A stretch of DNA of 64,000 bases from Photobacterium marinum (lineage in GTDB: Bacteria > Pseudomonadota > Gammaproteobacteria > Enterobacterales > Vibrionaceae). Numbering within the stretch: the stretch's first letter is position 1; every line of letters starts with the position of its first letter. Shown here in pieces: positions 48,405 through 57,683 of this stretch. The stretch is from positions 310,001 through 374,000 of the forward strand of contig NZ_AMZO01000002.1 in assembly GCF_000331515.1 (NCBI RefSeq). Reading direction: 5' to 3'. A program made the translations under genes and the position numbers. A model generated the notes under the pieces. That model did not search any database and was not told the origin of the DNA. It saw only the letters and a list, made by a program, of their open reading frames with translations.

Positions 48405-48850
48405 CGCTAACCTCGTGGCGAATTAAACATCATTTTGCGATAACTCATCTGCAAAATTGCAGCAGGCCATTATGTCAAAACTATCAGCGATTGTCTTCTG
48501 CTCTGTAGGCCTACACGGCTCCTTAGGGACCCCTTTTGGTGGGTTTGCCCTCAATTAGATAAAATTGAAAGAATCGGGACATTGCCTGTAATGATGGAAT
48601 TAGTAGAAAGTTACTGATTGTGGCAACATTTTGTCATCAGATAGGCGCAATATTTAAATTTTGCTCATAAAAAAATCATGGGCTGATTGGGGTGTAAACG
48701 TTGTTTTCTGCACAAAAAGTATGTTCTTCGTTCCATTACTCGTGATGAGTATCACGTCCTTGATACAATTGGCTTCACAATTACTTCGCAAAGTAAAAAA
48801 ATTCATTTCGGATCTATTATTAATTCACTAAGTTTCTCGGGAGTAATGGC
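48405..48850. other. Divergent region between queE and mlc, with a GC-rich hairpin island
   Basis: In this AT-rich gap a compact GC-rich segment (48501-48552) holds a 12-bp palindrome TGTAGGCCTACA (48504-48515) and nested short stems AGGG/CCCT and ACCC/GGGT (48525-48551). It does not match preQ1, c-di-GMP or other riboswitches I know. It could be a leader of queE or a small RNA. Confidence 0.35.
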
Positions 48851-50065
48851 ATGTACGTCGCTCAGCCAGGTCACATTGATCACATAAAAAGAAATAATGC
48901 CGGCAGCGTCTATAAACTGATTGATCAGTATGGCCCGATCTCCCGCATTGAGCTTTCAAAGCGTAGCCTGCTGGCACCTGCCAGTATTACCAAAATTACC
49001 CGTGAGTTAATTGATGCGCATTTAATAAAGGAAATGCCGTATCAGGAATCGACTAGTCGCGGTCGTCCGGCTATCGGTTTAGTTCCGGCAAATGAAGGTT
49101 GGCAGTTCCTGTCTGCCCGATTGGGACGGGGCTACCTGACGATTGCATTGCACGAGCTTGGTGGCGATATTTTGGTTGAAGAACGTCAGGATGTGAATGT
49201 CTTCAATCAGGATGAAGTGCTGGATAAGCTTTTGACTGAAATTGATGCTTTCTTTGTCCGGCATGTCGATGAGCTTGACCGTATCACTGCTATTGCTGTT
49301 TCTCTGCCGGGGTTGATCAATACTGAGAGTGGTGTTGTGATTCAGATGCCGCATTATGATGTTCATAACATGGAGTTAGGTCCGGCAATTCATCAGGCGA
49401 CAGGTTTACCTGTTTTTATCGGTAATGACACCCGTTCATGGGCATTGGCTGAGAAGTTATTCGGTAACTCGCGAGATGTTGCAAACTCGATCCTTATTTC
49501 GATTCATCATGGTGTCGGTGCCGGTATTATTCTCGACAATGTGGTACTGCAGGGGCGTGTTGGTAATATCGGTGAGTTAGGTCATATTCAGATTAAGCCT
49601 TACGGCAAGCGTTGTTACTGTGGTAATCACGGCTGTCTGGAAACGGTTGCCAGCCTTAATGCTGTGATGGAGCAGGTAGAGCAGCGCCTGCGTGAAGGTC
49701 ATCCTTCAGTGCTGCACGGCAAAGTGGTAACCATTGAGAAGATCTGTGATGCCGCCGTTGAAGGCGACACGCTGGCAAGACAGGTTATTGTCGAGTTGGG
49801 CCATAATCTTGGTCAGGCCATAGCGATTATGGTTAACCTGTTTAATCCGGAAAAGATTTTGATTGGCGGTGAGTTTAACCGTGCTCAAAGTGTTCTTTAT
49901 CCGGCTATTATGGAATGTATCCGTACCCAGTCGCTGCCCGTTTATAATAAAGACTTGGTGATTGAACAAAGCAGTTTTTATACTCAGGCCACCATGCCAG
50001 GAGCGGCATTGGTTAAGCAGGCAATGTATAACGGTCATTTGCTGATGAAGCTGATCGAGGGTTAG
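48851..50065 (+). CDS. mlc: Mlc-like ROK-family repressor
   Basis: The 404-residue protein has an N-terminal winged helix-turn-helix (APASITKITRELID) and a ROK domain with the zinc site motif CYCGNHGCLET and the surrounding GELGHIQIKPYGKR. Many stretches follow E. coli Mlc rather than NagC: QPGHID at the start, RGRPAIGL and TMPGAALVKQAMYNG near the end. Mlc represses glucose PTS and related genes and is released when it binds unphosphorylated PtsG. GGGAG precedes the ATG at the right spacing. It is monocistronic. Confidence 0.88.
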   Translation: MYVAQPGHIDHIKRNNAGSVYKLIDQYGPISRIELSKRSLLAPASITKITRELIDAHLIKEMPYQESTSRGRPAIGLVPANEGWQFLSARLGRGYLTIALHELGGDILVEERQDVNVFNQDEVLDKLLTEIDAFFVRHVDELDRITAIAVSLPGLINTESGVVIQMPHYDVHNMELGPAIHQATGLPVFIGNDTRSWALAEKLFGNSRDVANSILISIHHGVGAGIILDNVVLQGRVGNIGELGHIQIKPYGKRCYCGNHGCLETVASLNAVMEQVEQRLREGHPSVLHGKVVTIEKICDAAVEGDTLARQVIVELGHNLGQAIAIMVNLFNPEKILIGGEFNRAQSVLYPAIMECIRTQSLPVYNKDLVIEQSSFYTQATMPGAALVKQAMYNGHLLMKLIEG

Positions 50066-50115
50066 GCTCTGCTCCGTGCAATGTAGCGAAAATTGTACGT
50101 ATCAAAGGTTCTATG

Positions 50116-50142
50116 AAGCCGGACATTAGGTCTGGCTTTTTT
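50116..50142 (+). terminator. Terminator of mlc
   Basis: AAGCCGGAC / GTCTGGCTT stem (one G-T pair) with a short loop and six T residues, 51 bases after the stop. Confidence 0.85.
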
Positions 50143-50305
50143 GTGCCTGTATATCATGGTTTTTTTATAGTGCTTTGAAACTAAAGCGATTTTATTTGAA
50201 GCCTGCCAGAATTTATCTGTTTCTTTGTATAGCGAATATATTTTAAAGGGTATGTTCATTGAGTTGCACTTGCTAAAAAGTTACTTCAAACAGACTGGAG
50301 TGTTT

Positions 50306-50590
50306 ATGAAATATCAGTTTTTTATTAAGCCGAACACTGATCGTAAGGCGTATACATTTCTTCGCTCTGATTCAGAAACGTTTTTGAAGGAAAAACAGCA
50401 GTTAATTGATCAGGGTTTTGAGGTTGATGGAGATTATATTCACGCAGAAAGTGACAAGGAAGCAATCGATAAGTTCTTGTCAGGCTTTATTTACTCATTA
50501 GAAGAATATAACGCAGCTAACCCTGTTACTGCTCTTGTTATGTCTGTTACTCATCTTTTGAAGTCATCATTCAAGCGAAATAAAAAGTAA
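50306..50590 (+). CDS. Small cytosolic protein of unknown function
   Basis: The 94-residue product (MKYQFFIKPNTDRKAYTFL at the start, a lysine-rich end) has GGAG six bases before its ATG, so translation is likely. The frame extends to 50225 without a better start. Sequence suggests a compact alpha/beta fold with no membrane segment or signal. I know no family. It stands between mlc and the AGE-barrel gene. Confidence 0.65.
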   Translation: MKYQFFIKPNTDRKAYTFLRSDSETFLKEKQQLIDQGFEVDGDYIHAESDKEAIDKFLSGFIYSLEEYNAANPVTALVMSVTHLLKSSFKRNKK

Positions 50591-50840
50591 CGAAGAAGAA
50601 TGAGTATGGCCATAACTGGTGGTTACTTAAAATTACTGTGAACGATAAACAAGTAAAAATAGCCGGAATGCGTAGTTCAGCTGGGCAGGAGATGTTTATT
50701 TTGTCTGCTTTTGGTATTGAAGGTGCCAAATATCAGCCACAAGCATGATTGAGATAAGCCGTGATATCCAGAACAGTATGTGCAAACGTAAATCATTATA
50801 TTTAGTCAATATTTTTAATGAGTTATCAAAAAGGTTGGCT

Positions 50841-52379
50841 ATGAATGTGAATTATCCTAAGCAGATGCTGGCGCTGGGACTGAGCTTGTGGATTGGGGGA
50901 TCTGCAACGGTAATGGCACAGCAGGTAACAGGCGTACAGGTTTCTGTTGAGCAGCCATCTGCGGCTTATCCTTTACCAACAGGAGAAAGATGGCTGGAGC
51001 ATGCCAGCCAGGGCCTGGCTCCTTACTGGATGATGGATACCGCTAAGGGGGCACCGATCGGGAATTTCCCGACGTTTCGTTGTGATGACGGTTCACTGCC
51101 GGATGTAAAACAGCCGTGTCGAGAGCTGGATCAGGGCTGGATCCGCAGTAATTTTGATCGTGATTATACCCGGATGAAATCACGGCAGGTTTATGCCTAC
51201 GGGGTGCTTTACCATATGACAGGTGATCCCGAAGCGCTGAAACTGGCTAAGGCCGGGGTAGATTATTTGTTGTCAGAGCTGAGAGACCGCGAGCACGGCG
51301 GGATGATCAGCTTCCGTCAGGATGGTAAAGCCGGCCTGAAATGGCAGCAACGCACTTCTCAGGATCAGGCATATGCTATTGTCGGTCTGGCTTTCTATTA
51401 CTACCTCACCCGCGATCCTGACGTTGAAAAGGCGTTGATTGAGCAGCAGGCGTTTATTTTCGATAAGTATCGCGACAAGGCGACCAACCAGTTGTTATGG
51501 GTGATAGAAGATGGTGATGAGCAATACCGTACGCAGCAGGAACTGGTTGCCCAGTTGGATCAGATTAATGCGTATCTGTTACTTGTAACACCGTTGCTCC
51601 CAGAACCTTACCAGAAGAAATGGCGAGACGATCTTACCTGGCTGACTCGCGAAATGGTGCAGCAATTCCATTCAAAAGATGAACAGCGCTTCTTTGGTGC
51701 TATTCACCATCCGGCGGTAAAAATGCCGGATGCCCGCCACAATGACTACGGACATACGATTAAAGCTTACTGGATGACTTACCTGGTCGGCCGTTATCTC
51801 AATCAGCCAGATTGGGCAAAGCTGGGTAAAGAAGGGATGAATATTACCCTTGAGCGGGCGGCTTACGGGATTCAGAACGATCAGGCTAAATCATTATTGT
51901 CAGAAGGCCTGTATAGCCAATGGAAAGACTTGCAGGAAATTCCAACTTGGCGCAGTGGTAAGTACAGCTGGTATATATCTTCATGGCAGTGGGCGGAACT
52001 GGATCAGGCCGCATATACACTGAACATGCTTAAGCCGGGTACGAAAAACAAACAGCTTTATTACACGCTGAATCAGTATTTCGATGTTTGGGTTGATCAT
52101 CAGTATGGCGGGGTAGGGATGAACCCTAAATCAACCAAGCAGTTCCAGTGGGGCAATGGTTATCACCAGTTTGAGCATGCTCTGGTTGGCTATTTAGGCT
52201 CGCAGGCGGCTTACAATAAAGAGGCGCGTTTGTACTATGCTTTGCCTTTCGACTATAACGGTAAGTTGCAGCCATATTATTTCTACGGTGAACGAACAAA
52301 AATCGAAGAAGGCAAACAGTTAGAAGGTTTTGGCGGGTTGCACAAAGTGGCCGTGAACTACCAGAATATTCGTCCTTAA
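50841..52379 (+). CDS. Secreted AGE-type (alpha/alpha)6-barrel protein
   Basis: The 512-residue product has a signal peptide (MNVNYPKQMLALGLSLWIGG, cleavage near TVMAQ) and then a helical barrel with the pattern of N-acylglucosamine 2-epimerase-like sugar epimerases/isomerases: SRQVYAYGVLYHMTGDPEAL, SQDQAYAIVGLAFYYY, LDQINAYLLLV, DYGHTIKAYWMTYLVGRYL and a late QFEHALVGYLG. The periplasmic location is unusual, as AGE enzymes are mostly cytosolic. Substrate unknown. I chose the ATG at 50841 with AAGG upstream; the frame reaches back to 50745. Confidence 0.75.
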   Translation: MNVNYPKQMLALGLSLWIGGSATVMAQQVTGVQVSVEQPSAAYPLPTGERWLEHASQGLAPYWMMDTAKGAPIGNFPTFRCDDGSLPDVKQPCRELDQGWIRSNFDRDYTRMKSRQVYAYGVLYHMTGDPEALKLAKAGVDYLLSELRDREHGGMISFRQDGKAGLKWQQRTSQDQAYAIVGLAFYYYLTRDPDVEKALIEQQAFIFDKYRDKATNQLLWVIEDGDEQYRTQQELVAQLDQINAYLLLVTPLLPEPYQKKWRDDLTWLTREMVQQFHSKDEQRFFGAIHHPAVKMPDARHNDYGHTIKAYWMTYLVGRYLNQPDWAKLGKEGMNITLERAAYGIQNDQAKSLLSEGLYSQWKDLQEIPTWRSGKYSWYISSWQWAELDQAAYTLNMLKPGTKNKQLYYTLNQYFDVWVDHQYGGVGMNPKSTKQFQWGNGYHQFEHALVGYLGSQAAYNKEARLYYALPFDYNGKLQPYYFYGERTKIEEGKQLEGFGGLHKVAVNYQNIRP

Positions 52380-52519
52380 TCGTCTCTGGTGAATGTTTCT
52401 CGTATACCGAGAAGAACATTGAGGCAAAAATGATAACCGGCTATTTCCTCAGTCTTTCGGGAAATAGCCGGTTTTGTATTTATCTCAATCGTTTAGTCAA
52501 AGGAAATGATTGGCTTCAT

Positions 52520-53203
52520 TCAGTCTTTGTTTTCCAGCAGCTTTTCAAGAATGTGGTAAAGGCGCTCGGTATGCTGGATTAGCAACTGGTGGGCTAGCTC
52601 AACATCACGGTCAAGGACTGCTTTCATTATGGCTTCGTGCTCACCATCATCATGATATTGCTGTTCGGAAGTAAAAGCCTCATTGAGCAGAAACTGACGA
52701 TAACGTTCCTGTTGATCATAAATGTAGTACATCAGATCCGAGGTAAATTCGGTGCCCGGTGTGCGGATCAGTGACAGGTGAAATTCTTTGTGGCGAAGCT
52801 CCCACTCGTCGTAGTCAAAATCAGGTGAGGATGGATCCAGTCGACTCAGTTTATGGTAAGCAGTAAGAATTGATAACTCCCATTCTTCACCGCCATGTTC
52901 AATGGCATTCTTCAGGGCTACGCCACTGATTGCCCGGCGGATCTTGAGGATTTCACGCAGTTCATTCAACGACACATCCGCAACCCAAAAGCCTTTTTGC
53001 GGCTTCATCACTACGTATTTTTGCCAGCTGAGCTGAACCATAGCTTCGCGTAATGGTGATCCACCGACCTGATATTTTTCCTTGAGTTCATTGAGAACCA
53101 GTTTCTGTCCGGCTTCAAACTCACCACATAAAATATCGTGGCGGATCTGGTGTTGTACCCGATCACTCAAGGTCGCAAATTTATCTTTGCTGATGTCACT
53201 CAT
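52520..53203 (-). CDS. GntR-family regulator (FCD type)
   Basis: The 227-residue protein has a GntR winged helix (LNELKEKYQVGGSPLREAMVQLSWQKYVVMKPQKGFWVAD in two stretches) and an FCD ligand domain with the metal-binding pattern (DEWELRHKEFHLSLI ... HEAIMKAVLDRDVELAHQLLIQHTER). It resembles the CsiR subgroup. I chose the ATG at 53203 with AAAGGA eight bases upstream; a GTG at 53236 is possible. It is divergent from the decarboxylase gene and probably controls it. Confidence 0.85.
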   Translation of the reverse strand: MSDISKDKFATLSDRVQHQIRHDILCGEFEAGQKLVLNELKEKYQVGGSPLREAMVQLSWQKYVVMKPQKGFWVADVSLNELREILKIRRAISGVALKNAIEHGGEEWELSILTAYHKLSRLDPSSPDFDYDEWELRHKEFHLSLIRTPGTEFTSDLMYYIYDQQERYRQFLLNEAFTSEQQYHDDGEHEAIMKAVLDRDVELAHQLLIQHTERLYHILEKLLENKD

Positions 53204-53785
53204 TGCGTTGTTCCTTTGCTCCATCACTTCCGTCACCGGGACTCAGCAGGTCATGACGCTGCGGATATGTTGGTTTGTTTCTATTTAATAATATATTTCA
53301 ACCAGATAACTATCATATTGCAGGCTTTTGATGTCAATAAGGTCAGTCGCATTATCAATCAGCGCCTGATCGCATTTTTCTAAGCCAGTGAGTATCTGGT
53401 CGATTAATCTGCAAAATAAGTGATCAGGTACACAGTTCAATCATTCTTAGCCCTTTCAATAGCGAATATTATTTTTGTTGCATATCTAAATATCGATTAT
53501 TGCTATAAAATCGATTTTTGTTCAATGGGGTAAAAAATATCGATTTTATAGTGCTTTGAGTTAATAAAAGCCATGAGTTTATCGGTCATGATCATTGTTA
53601 TTGCTGCTTGCTTATTTGTGACAGCAGACATTTCCCAATACACATTAAAAACGATCAGATCATGTCACTTTCGGATGTTCGCCGTTAGTACGGTGTTTTC
53701 ATTTGTATCAGAAGCAGTGTAGAGAAAAGGGGCCTTCGAGTACGGGTTCATTAGTTATTTCATTGGTTTTCCAAACGATCACAGT
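53204..53785. promoter_or_regulatory. Control region between gntR gene and decarboxylase
   Basis: This 582-base divergent gap holds three ATCGAT sites within 53 bases (53492, 53510, 53539), two of them inside a perfect 13-bp inverted repeat. They are likely regulator binding sites. The rest is AT-rich with no gene. Confidence 0.5.
53503..53551. repeat. 13-bp inverted repeat with ATCGAT cores
   Basis: CTATAAAATCGAT (53503-53515) and ATCGATTTTATAG (53539-53551) are perfect inverse copies with a 23-base spacer; a third ATCGAT is at 53492-53497. It lies 235-285 bases before the decarboxylase start. Confidence 0.6.
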
Positions 53786-55711
53786 ATGGGTTTAATTATG
53801 AACAAAGAAGTGAATGTTGATGCTCTTTTCCTGGGGCCGAAATCTGAAAACCGGGTTTTTTATAAAGAGATGATGGAGTACGCCATCACCGAGCACATGC
53901 ACTGGCGCTCGGGTTTCCATCCGGAAGATTCGGCGCTTGTGACGCCTCGAGCCCAGCATCAGCCTGATTTTCGCGATACGCTTTATCGTACCGAAGGTAT
54001 CCTTCGTGACCTGTCTTCCCGTCTGAAGAATAAATCTGTTCCTTGGTTTTCACCGCGTTACCTTGGCCATATGAATGCTGATACTTTCATGGTGTCGCAC
54101 CTGGCTTACGTAATGACGATGCTATACAACCAGAACAACTGTGCAGTGGAAGCCTCGCCTGTGACCACCGATTTGGAACTGGAAGCCGGTGAGGATTTAT
54201 GCCGGATGTTCGGCTTTGATGTCAGTAAATCCTGGGGCCATATTACTTCCGGCGGTACGGTTGCCAACTATGAAGGTCTTTGGGTTGCCCGTAACTTGAA
54301 GTCCATGCCGCTGGCGATAGCACGCCATGAAGGGGCTAAAGATTTGGTGGCTGGTATGACTGAGCATCAGTTGCTGAATATGAAGCCGACCGATGTGCTT
54401 GATTTGACCGATGAGCTGAAAAAGCGCGGTATGTTCGAAGAAGTGAGAGAGCTGTCTGTCCGTGGTGCCGGCGTTGAGCCGGGCAAATTGGGTAAATTGC
54501 TTGTTCCGCGTTCAAAGCACTATTCATGGCTGAAAGCGATGGATCTGCTGGGTCTCGGACAGGAAAATATTGTCCAGCTGGATGTGGACGGTAATTACCG
54601 TACCGATGTGCAGAAGATGCGTGAAACTACACTGAGACTGATGGAAGAGGGGACACCGATTCTGGGTATGGTTTCAGTGGTGGGTACTACAGAAGAAGGC
54701 TCAGTTGATGCTGTTCATGAAGTGCTGAAATTGCGCGAAGAGTGTGAGGAGAAATTCGGTTCTTCATTCTTCATCCATGTTGATGCGGCTTATGGCGGTT
54801 ATGTTCGCTCAATGTTCCTGGATGAGAATGATCAGTTCATGGAATACGATGCGCTGGTGGCGACATATCGTGAAAGTGAGATCGTTCCTGAAGGTGTGGT
54901 CTGGCCGAAGCGTGATGTTTACGATGCGTTTAAAGCCATGTCTGAAGTGGATTCCATTACCGTGGACCCGCATAAAGTAGGCTATATCCAATACTCTGCC
55001 GGTGCCATCACCATGAAAGACAAACGCATCGTTGATTTGATTTCTTATCATGCGGCGTATGTGTTTGAGGAAGCTGGAGAAGATAGCGGTGACGAGCATT
55101 CAGTGATGTTGGGCTCATCCATTATGGAAGGTTCTAAAGCCGGTGCAGCCGCAGCTGCGGTCTGGGCTGCACACCGTCTGGTTCCGCTCAACATTACCGG
55201 CTATGGTCACGTTATCGGTCGCGGTATTGTGACTGCTGACTGGTTTGCCAGCAAGCTGGCTACTGCTGAACCGTTTGTTATACAGGGACGCAGCTTTGAA
55301 GTTCGTCCGTTGATGCATCCGGATTTCCACATGGTTAACTTCACTTTCAAGGAAATCGGCAATGACAGCCTGGCGGATCATAACAGCCTGAACCAGCGTA
55401 TTTATGAGCTGTGCTCATATGCTTCAGGTCGTGCATACAGTAAAGATTTCCTGACCTCTTCGACGTCTTTGAGTGTTGAAGAATACGGCGATACACCGTG
55501 TGCGTACACCAGCCTGCGTGGTTTTACTGATGAAGAGTGGCAGAAGGAAGGTTCTGTTTATATTCTGCGTGCAGCCATCATGACGCCGTTCCTGCGTGAT
55601 GAGATGCGCTTCAGTCAGTATTGGAGTAACCTGCGTGATATCTTCACTCAGATCCTGACTGAGATTGTGGACGAGGAAAATAAAAAAGCCATGTCACACA
55701 GCGCGGCTTAA
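53786..55711 (+). CDS. PLP-dependent decarboxylase, tyrosine-decarboxylase-like
   Basis: The 641-residue cytosolic enzyme is a group II decarboxylase resembling the tyrosine decarboxylases of Enterococcus along its whole length: VNVDALFLGPKSEN, ISSRLK-like LSSRLKNKSVPW, RYLGHMNADT, HYSWLKAMDLLG, FIHVDAAYGGY, the PLP lysine (Lys 397) in TVDPHKVGYIQYSAG, and LEGSKAGAAAAAVWAAH-like text. Tyrosine or phenylalanine is a likely substrate; aspartate-type PanP enzymes are shorter. No tyrosine/tyramine antiporter is adjacent. The start may be the ATG at 53786 or 53798. Confidence 0.82.
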   Translation: MGLIMNKEVNVDALFLGPKSENRVFYKEMMEYAITEHMHWRSGFHPEDSALVTPRAQHQPDFRDTLYRTEGILRDLSSRLKNKSVPWFSPRYLGHMNADTFMVSHLAYVMTMLYNQNNCAVEASPVTTDLELEAGEDLCRMFGFDVSKSWGHITSGGTVANYEGLWVARNLKSMPLAIARHEGAKDLVAGMTEHQLLNMKPTDVLDLTDELKKRGMFEEVRELSVRGAGVEPGKLGKLLVPRSKHYSWLKAMDLLGLGQENIVQLDVDGNYRTDVQKMRETTLRLMEEGTPILGMVSVVGTTEEGSVDAVHEVLKLREECEEKFGSSFFIHVDAAYGGYVRSMFLDENDQFMEYDALVATYRESEIVPEGVVWPKRDVYDAFKAMSEVDSITVDPHKVGYIQYSAGAITMKDKRIVDLISYHAAYVFEEAGEDSGDEHSVMLGSSIMEGSKAGAAAAAVWAAHRLVPLNITGYGHVIGRGIVTADWFASKLATAEPFVIQGRSFEVRPLMHPDFHMVNFTFKEIGNDSLADHNSLNQRIYELCSYASGRAYSKDFLTSSTSLSVEEYGDTPCAYTSLRGFTDEEWQKEGSVYILRAAIMTPFLRDEMRFSQYWSNLRDIFTQILTEIVDEENKKAMSHSAA

Positions 55712-55752
55712 CAGAAGCACTTACAGGCTCTGAATGCTTCGCTATAAAACAG

Positions 55753-55788
55753 AAAGAGGCGGCACCTTGCTGAGCCGCCTCTTTATTT
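55753..55788. terminator. Two-way terminator after the decarboxylase
   Basis: Perfect 11-bp stem AAAGAGGCGGC / GCCGCCTCTTT with a ten-base loop, between convergent genes, with A/T tails on both sides. Confidence 0.88.
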
Positions 55789-55812
55789 TCATTTGGCATC
55801 TGAACAATCGGA

Positions 55813-56715
55813 TCAGAAGCGATCCTGAATCTCAAGATATCTTTCCCGGATGTGCTCAATCAGCGCCTGGATACGTTTTGCTGGTTTGCGGGTGTAAGGG
55901 TAAACCGCATAGATCCCGACGACTTTGCCGGTGTCATCCGGCAGCACTTCAATCAGTTCGCCTTTTTGCAAATCATCATAAATCAGGCAAGTCGGCAGGT
56001 AAGACAGGCCATTACCGGCAAGAGTCGACTTGCGCAGTGCGGCAGCATTGTCGGAGGTAAAGTTTCCGGTTACTTTGAGAGTATAGAGCTCGCCGTTGCG
56101 GATAAACTGCCAGTCAAACGGTCCGGTACTTTGCTGGTTATAACCCAGACAGTTGTGATGAAGCAGGGACTTCGGCGATGTCGGTGTACCGTTCTTTTCA
56201 AGGTATTCCGGAGAAGCGCAGATCACCCAGCGCGAGTTGAAAATATGGCGGGCAATCAGGCTGGAATCTTCGAGATATCCGGTACGGATCACCAGGTCGA
56301 TATTTTCCGATAGCAGGTCGACAAAATGGTTATCCAACGACATATCGACGGTCATGCCGGGATGTTTTTGGCAAAAGTCAGATACGGCTTCGGCCAGCAA
56401 AAGCTCACCGGATATGGTCGGTACTGACATTCGGATATGGCCTGACAGGCTTTCGCTGAATCCGGTAACCGCATCGAATGCAGACTGAGCGACAGGGCGG
56501 ATATCTTTCGCTCTGTGATACAGGATTTCACCCGGCTCGGTGAGGGTGAGCTTACGGGTTGTCCGGTAGATTAACTGAACGCCAAGTTCCGTCTCCAGTT
56601 TACTGATACGCTTACTGATAACGGATTTGGTCATTTGATTGAGTTCAGCCACCTTACTGAACGAGCCGTGCTCTATTACCTGGGTAAATAAAACTAGATC
56701 ATCAATGCTTGGCAT
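55813..56715 (-). CDS. LysR-family regulator
   Basis: The 300-residue protein has the LysR helix-turn-helix (SFSKVAELNQMTKSVISKRISKLE) and an effector domain of the CrgA/DhcR type (GHIRMSVPTISGELLL, IDLVIRTGYLEDSSLIARHI). It converges on the decarboxylase gene and lies downstream of the lut operon on the same strand, separated by the lut terminator, so it is probably transcribed on its own. Target unknown. Confidence 0.85.
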   Translation of the reverse strand: MPSIDDLVLFTQVIEHGSFSKVAELNQMTKSVISKRISKLETELGVQLIYRTTRKLTLTEPGEILYHRAKDIRPVAQSAFDAVTGFSESLSGHIRMSVPTISGELLLAEAVSDFCQKHPGMTVDMSLDNHFVDLLSENIDLVIRTGYLEDSSLIARHIFNSRWVICASPEYLEKNGTPTSPKSLLHHNCLGYNQQSTGPFDWQFIRNGELYTLKVTGNFTSDNAAALRKSTLAGNGLSYLPTCLIYDDLQKGELIEVLPDDTGKVVGIYAVYPYTRKPAKRIQALIEHIRERYLEIQDRF

Positions 56716-56774
56716 AGCAACGCATACTCCTCGAAACTCACCGCATTATAGGTGAATGTGGTGGTGGCAGAAAT

Positions 56775-56808
56775 ATAAAAAAGATGCAGCCATTACGGCT
56801 GCATCTTT
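56775..56808 (-). terminator. Terminator of lldP-lutABC
   Basis: Perfect 12-bp stem AAAGATGCAGCC / GGCTGCATCTTT with a five-base loop; the minus-strand tail is six T residues. It lies about 80 bases past the lutC stop. Confidence 0.9.
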
Positions 56809-56890
56809 CGGTGTCATTTCTGAGCCACCGTCCCTTAATTTATTAAAAGCAAGGCAGTGGAGATTGCTTTTAACAATCAGGACGAACGGA

Positions 56891-57673
56891 TTACATATCG
56901 TTGATGATGATGTAGGTCGCGTACACCGGGCCGTGAACACCCACAACTTTGATCAGTTCGATATCTGCCGTTGAACTCGGGCCAGAGATGAAGTTAACGC
57001 ATGAAGGAATACGCTCACCATTTTTGGCTTTTTCATGCAGGGCTGCGGTCGCTTGAGTCAAACGGGCAACCAGCGCACTTTGCGGAACAACAAACACAGA
57101 TGCTTCAGGCAGCAGGCTGACAGCACGGCCTTGAGCCGGGTTGCTGTATAGCACCATAGTGCCTGATTCAGCCAGTGCCTGCTCGGCAAATACCACACCG
57201 ACTTTTGCACGCTCTGCAATCTCGATGTTCGGCTCGTAACCAGCAGCCTGGTTCCATACATGCACTGTATGTTTTTCTGTTGCCAGTTCAGACGGATCTA
57301 GCATTGCCAGCAGACGTTCATCTGCCGAAAGAATAGTTTCGCCTTCGGCGTCGGTTTCACCTTCTTCTTCGTTGTTGCAGTAGTGCAGACAAACCGATTT
57401 CAGGGTTTCATTCAGTTCGGCTTTAGTGGTTTCAATCGCACGGGCACCGAGGGCTGTTTCTGTGTAATGAATCAGTTCGACTTTCAGCTCTTCCTGACTC
57501 TTGTCTGCCATTACTTCGTGGTGACAAGTGTACTTCAGAGCCGGACGCTCAACAGGTGTTGTTTTGCGCTCGCGGCCTAGTTTTTCTGCGATGTTGTTCA
57601 GGAAACTGTCGCGGTTGTAGATGCGCTGATCAGCTTGCTGATCCATATTTTGTATTGAGTCGTTGTTAGCCAT
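56891..57673 (-). CDS. lutC: LutC, lactate utilisation LUD-domain subunit
   Basis: LutC (260 residues) is the LUD-domain (YkgG-like) part of the LutABC iron-sulfur complex that oxidises L-lactate to pyruvate. The family end GPSSTADIELIKVVGVHGP is intact, and the middle has GVVFAEQALAESGTMVLYSN. A 20-residue acidic insert (NNEEEGETDAEGET) near residue 100 looks like a linker. AAGGGG precedes the start, ten bases after lutB. Confidence 0.92.
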   Translation of the reverse strand: MANNDSIQNMDQQADQRIYNRDSFLNNIAEKLGRERKTTPVERPALKYTCHHEVMADKSQEELKVELIHYTETALGARAIETTKAELNETLKSVCLHYCNNEEEGETDAEGETILSADERLLAMLDPSELATEKHTVHVWNQAAGYEPNIEIAERAKVGVVFAEQALAESGTMVLYSNPAQGRAVSLLPEASVFVVPQSALVARLTQATAALHEKAKNGERIPSCVNFISGPSSTADIELIKVVGVHGPVYATYIIINDM

Positions 57674-57683
57674 AATTTACCCC

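Noticed and set aside
48501..48552. Reading the queE upstream island as a c-di-GMP (GEMM) or preQ1 riboswitch
   Set aside because: GGCAAACC recalls GEMM, but the second conserved block is missing, and the preQ1 pseudoknot pattern does not fit.
50670..50694. tRNA-like string GCGTAGTTCAGCTGG
   Set aside because: No acceptor stem, anticodon arm or T arm can be drawn around it.
50638..50748. 36-codon frame starting at GTG before the AGE-barrel gene
   Set aside because: No ribosome site and too short to judge.
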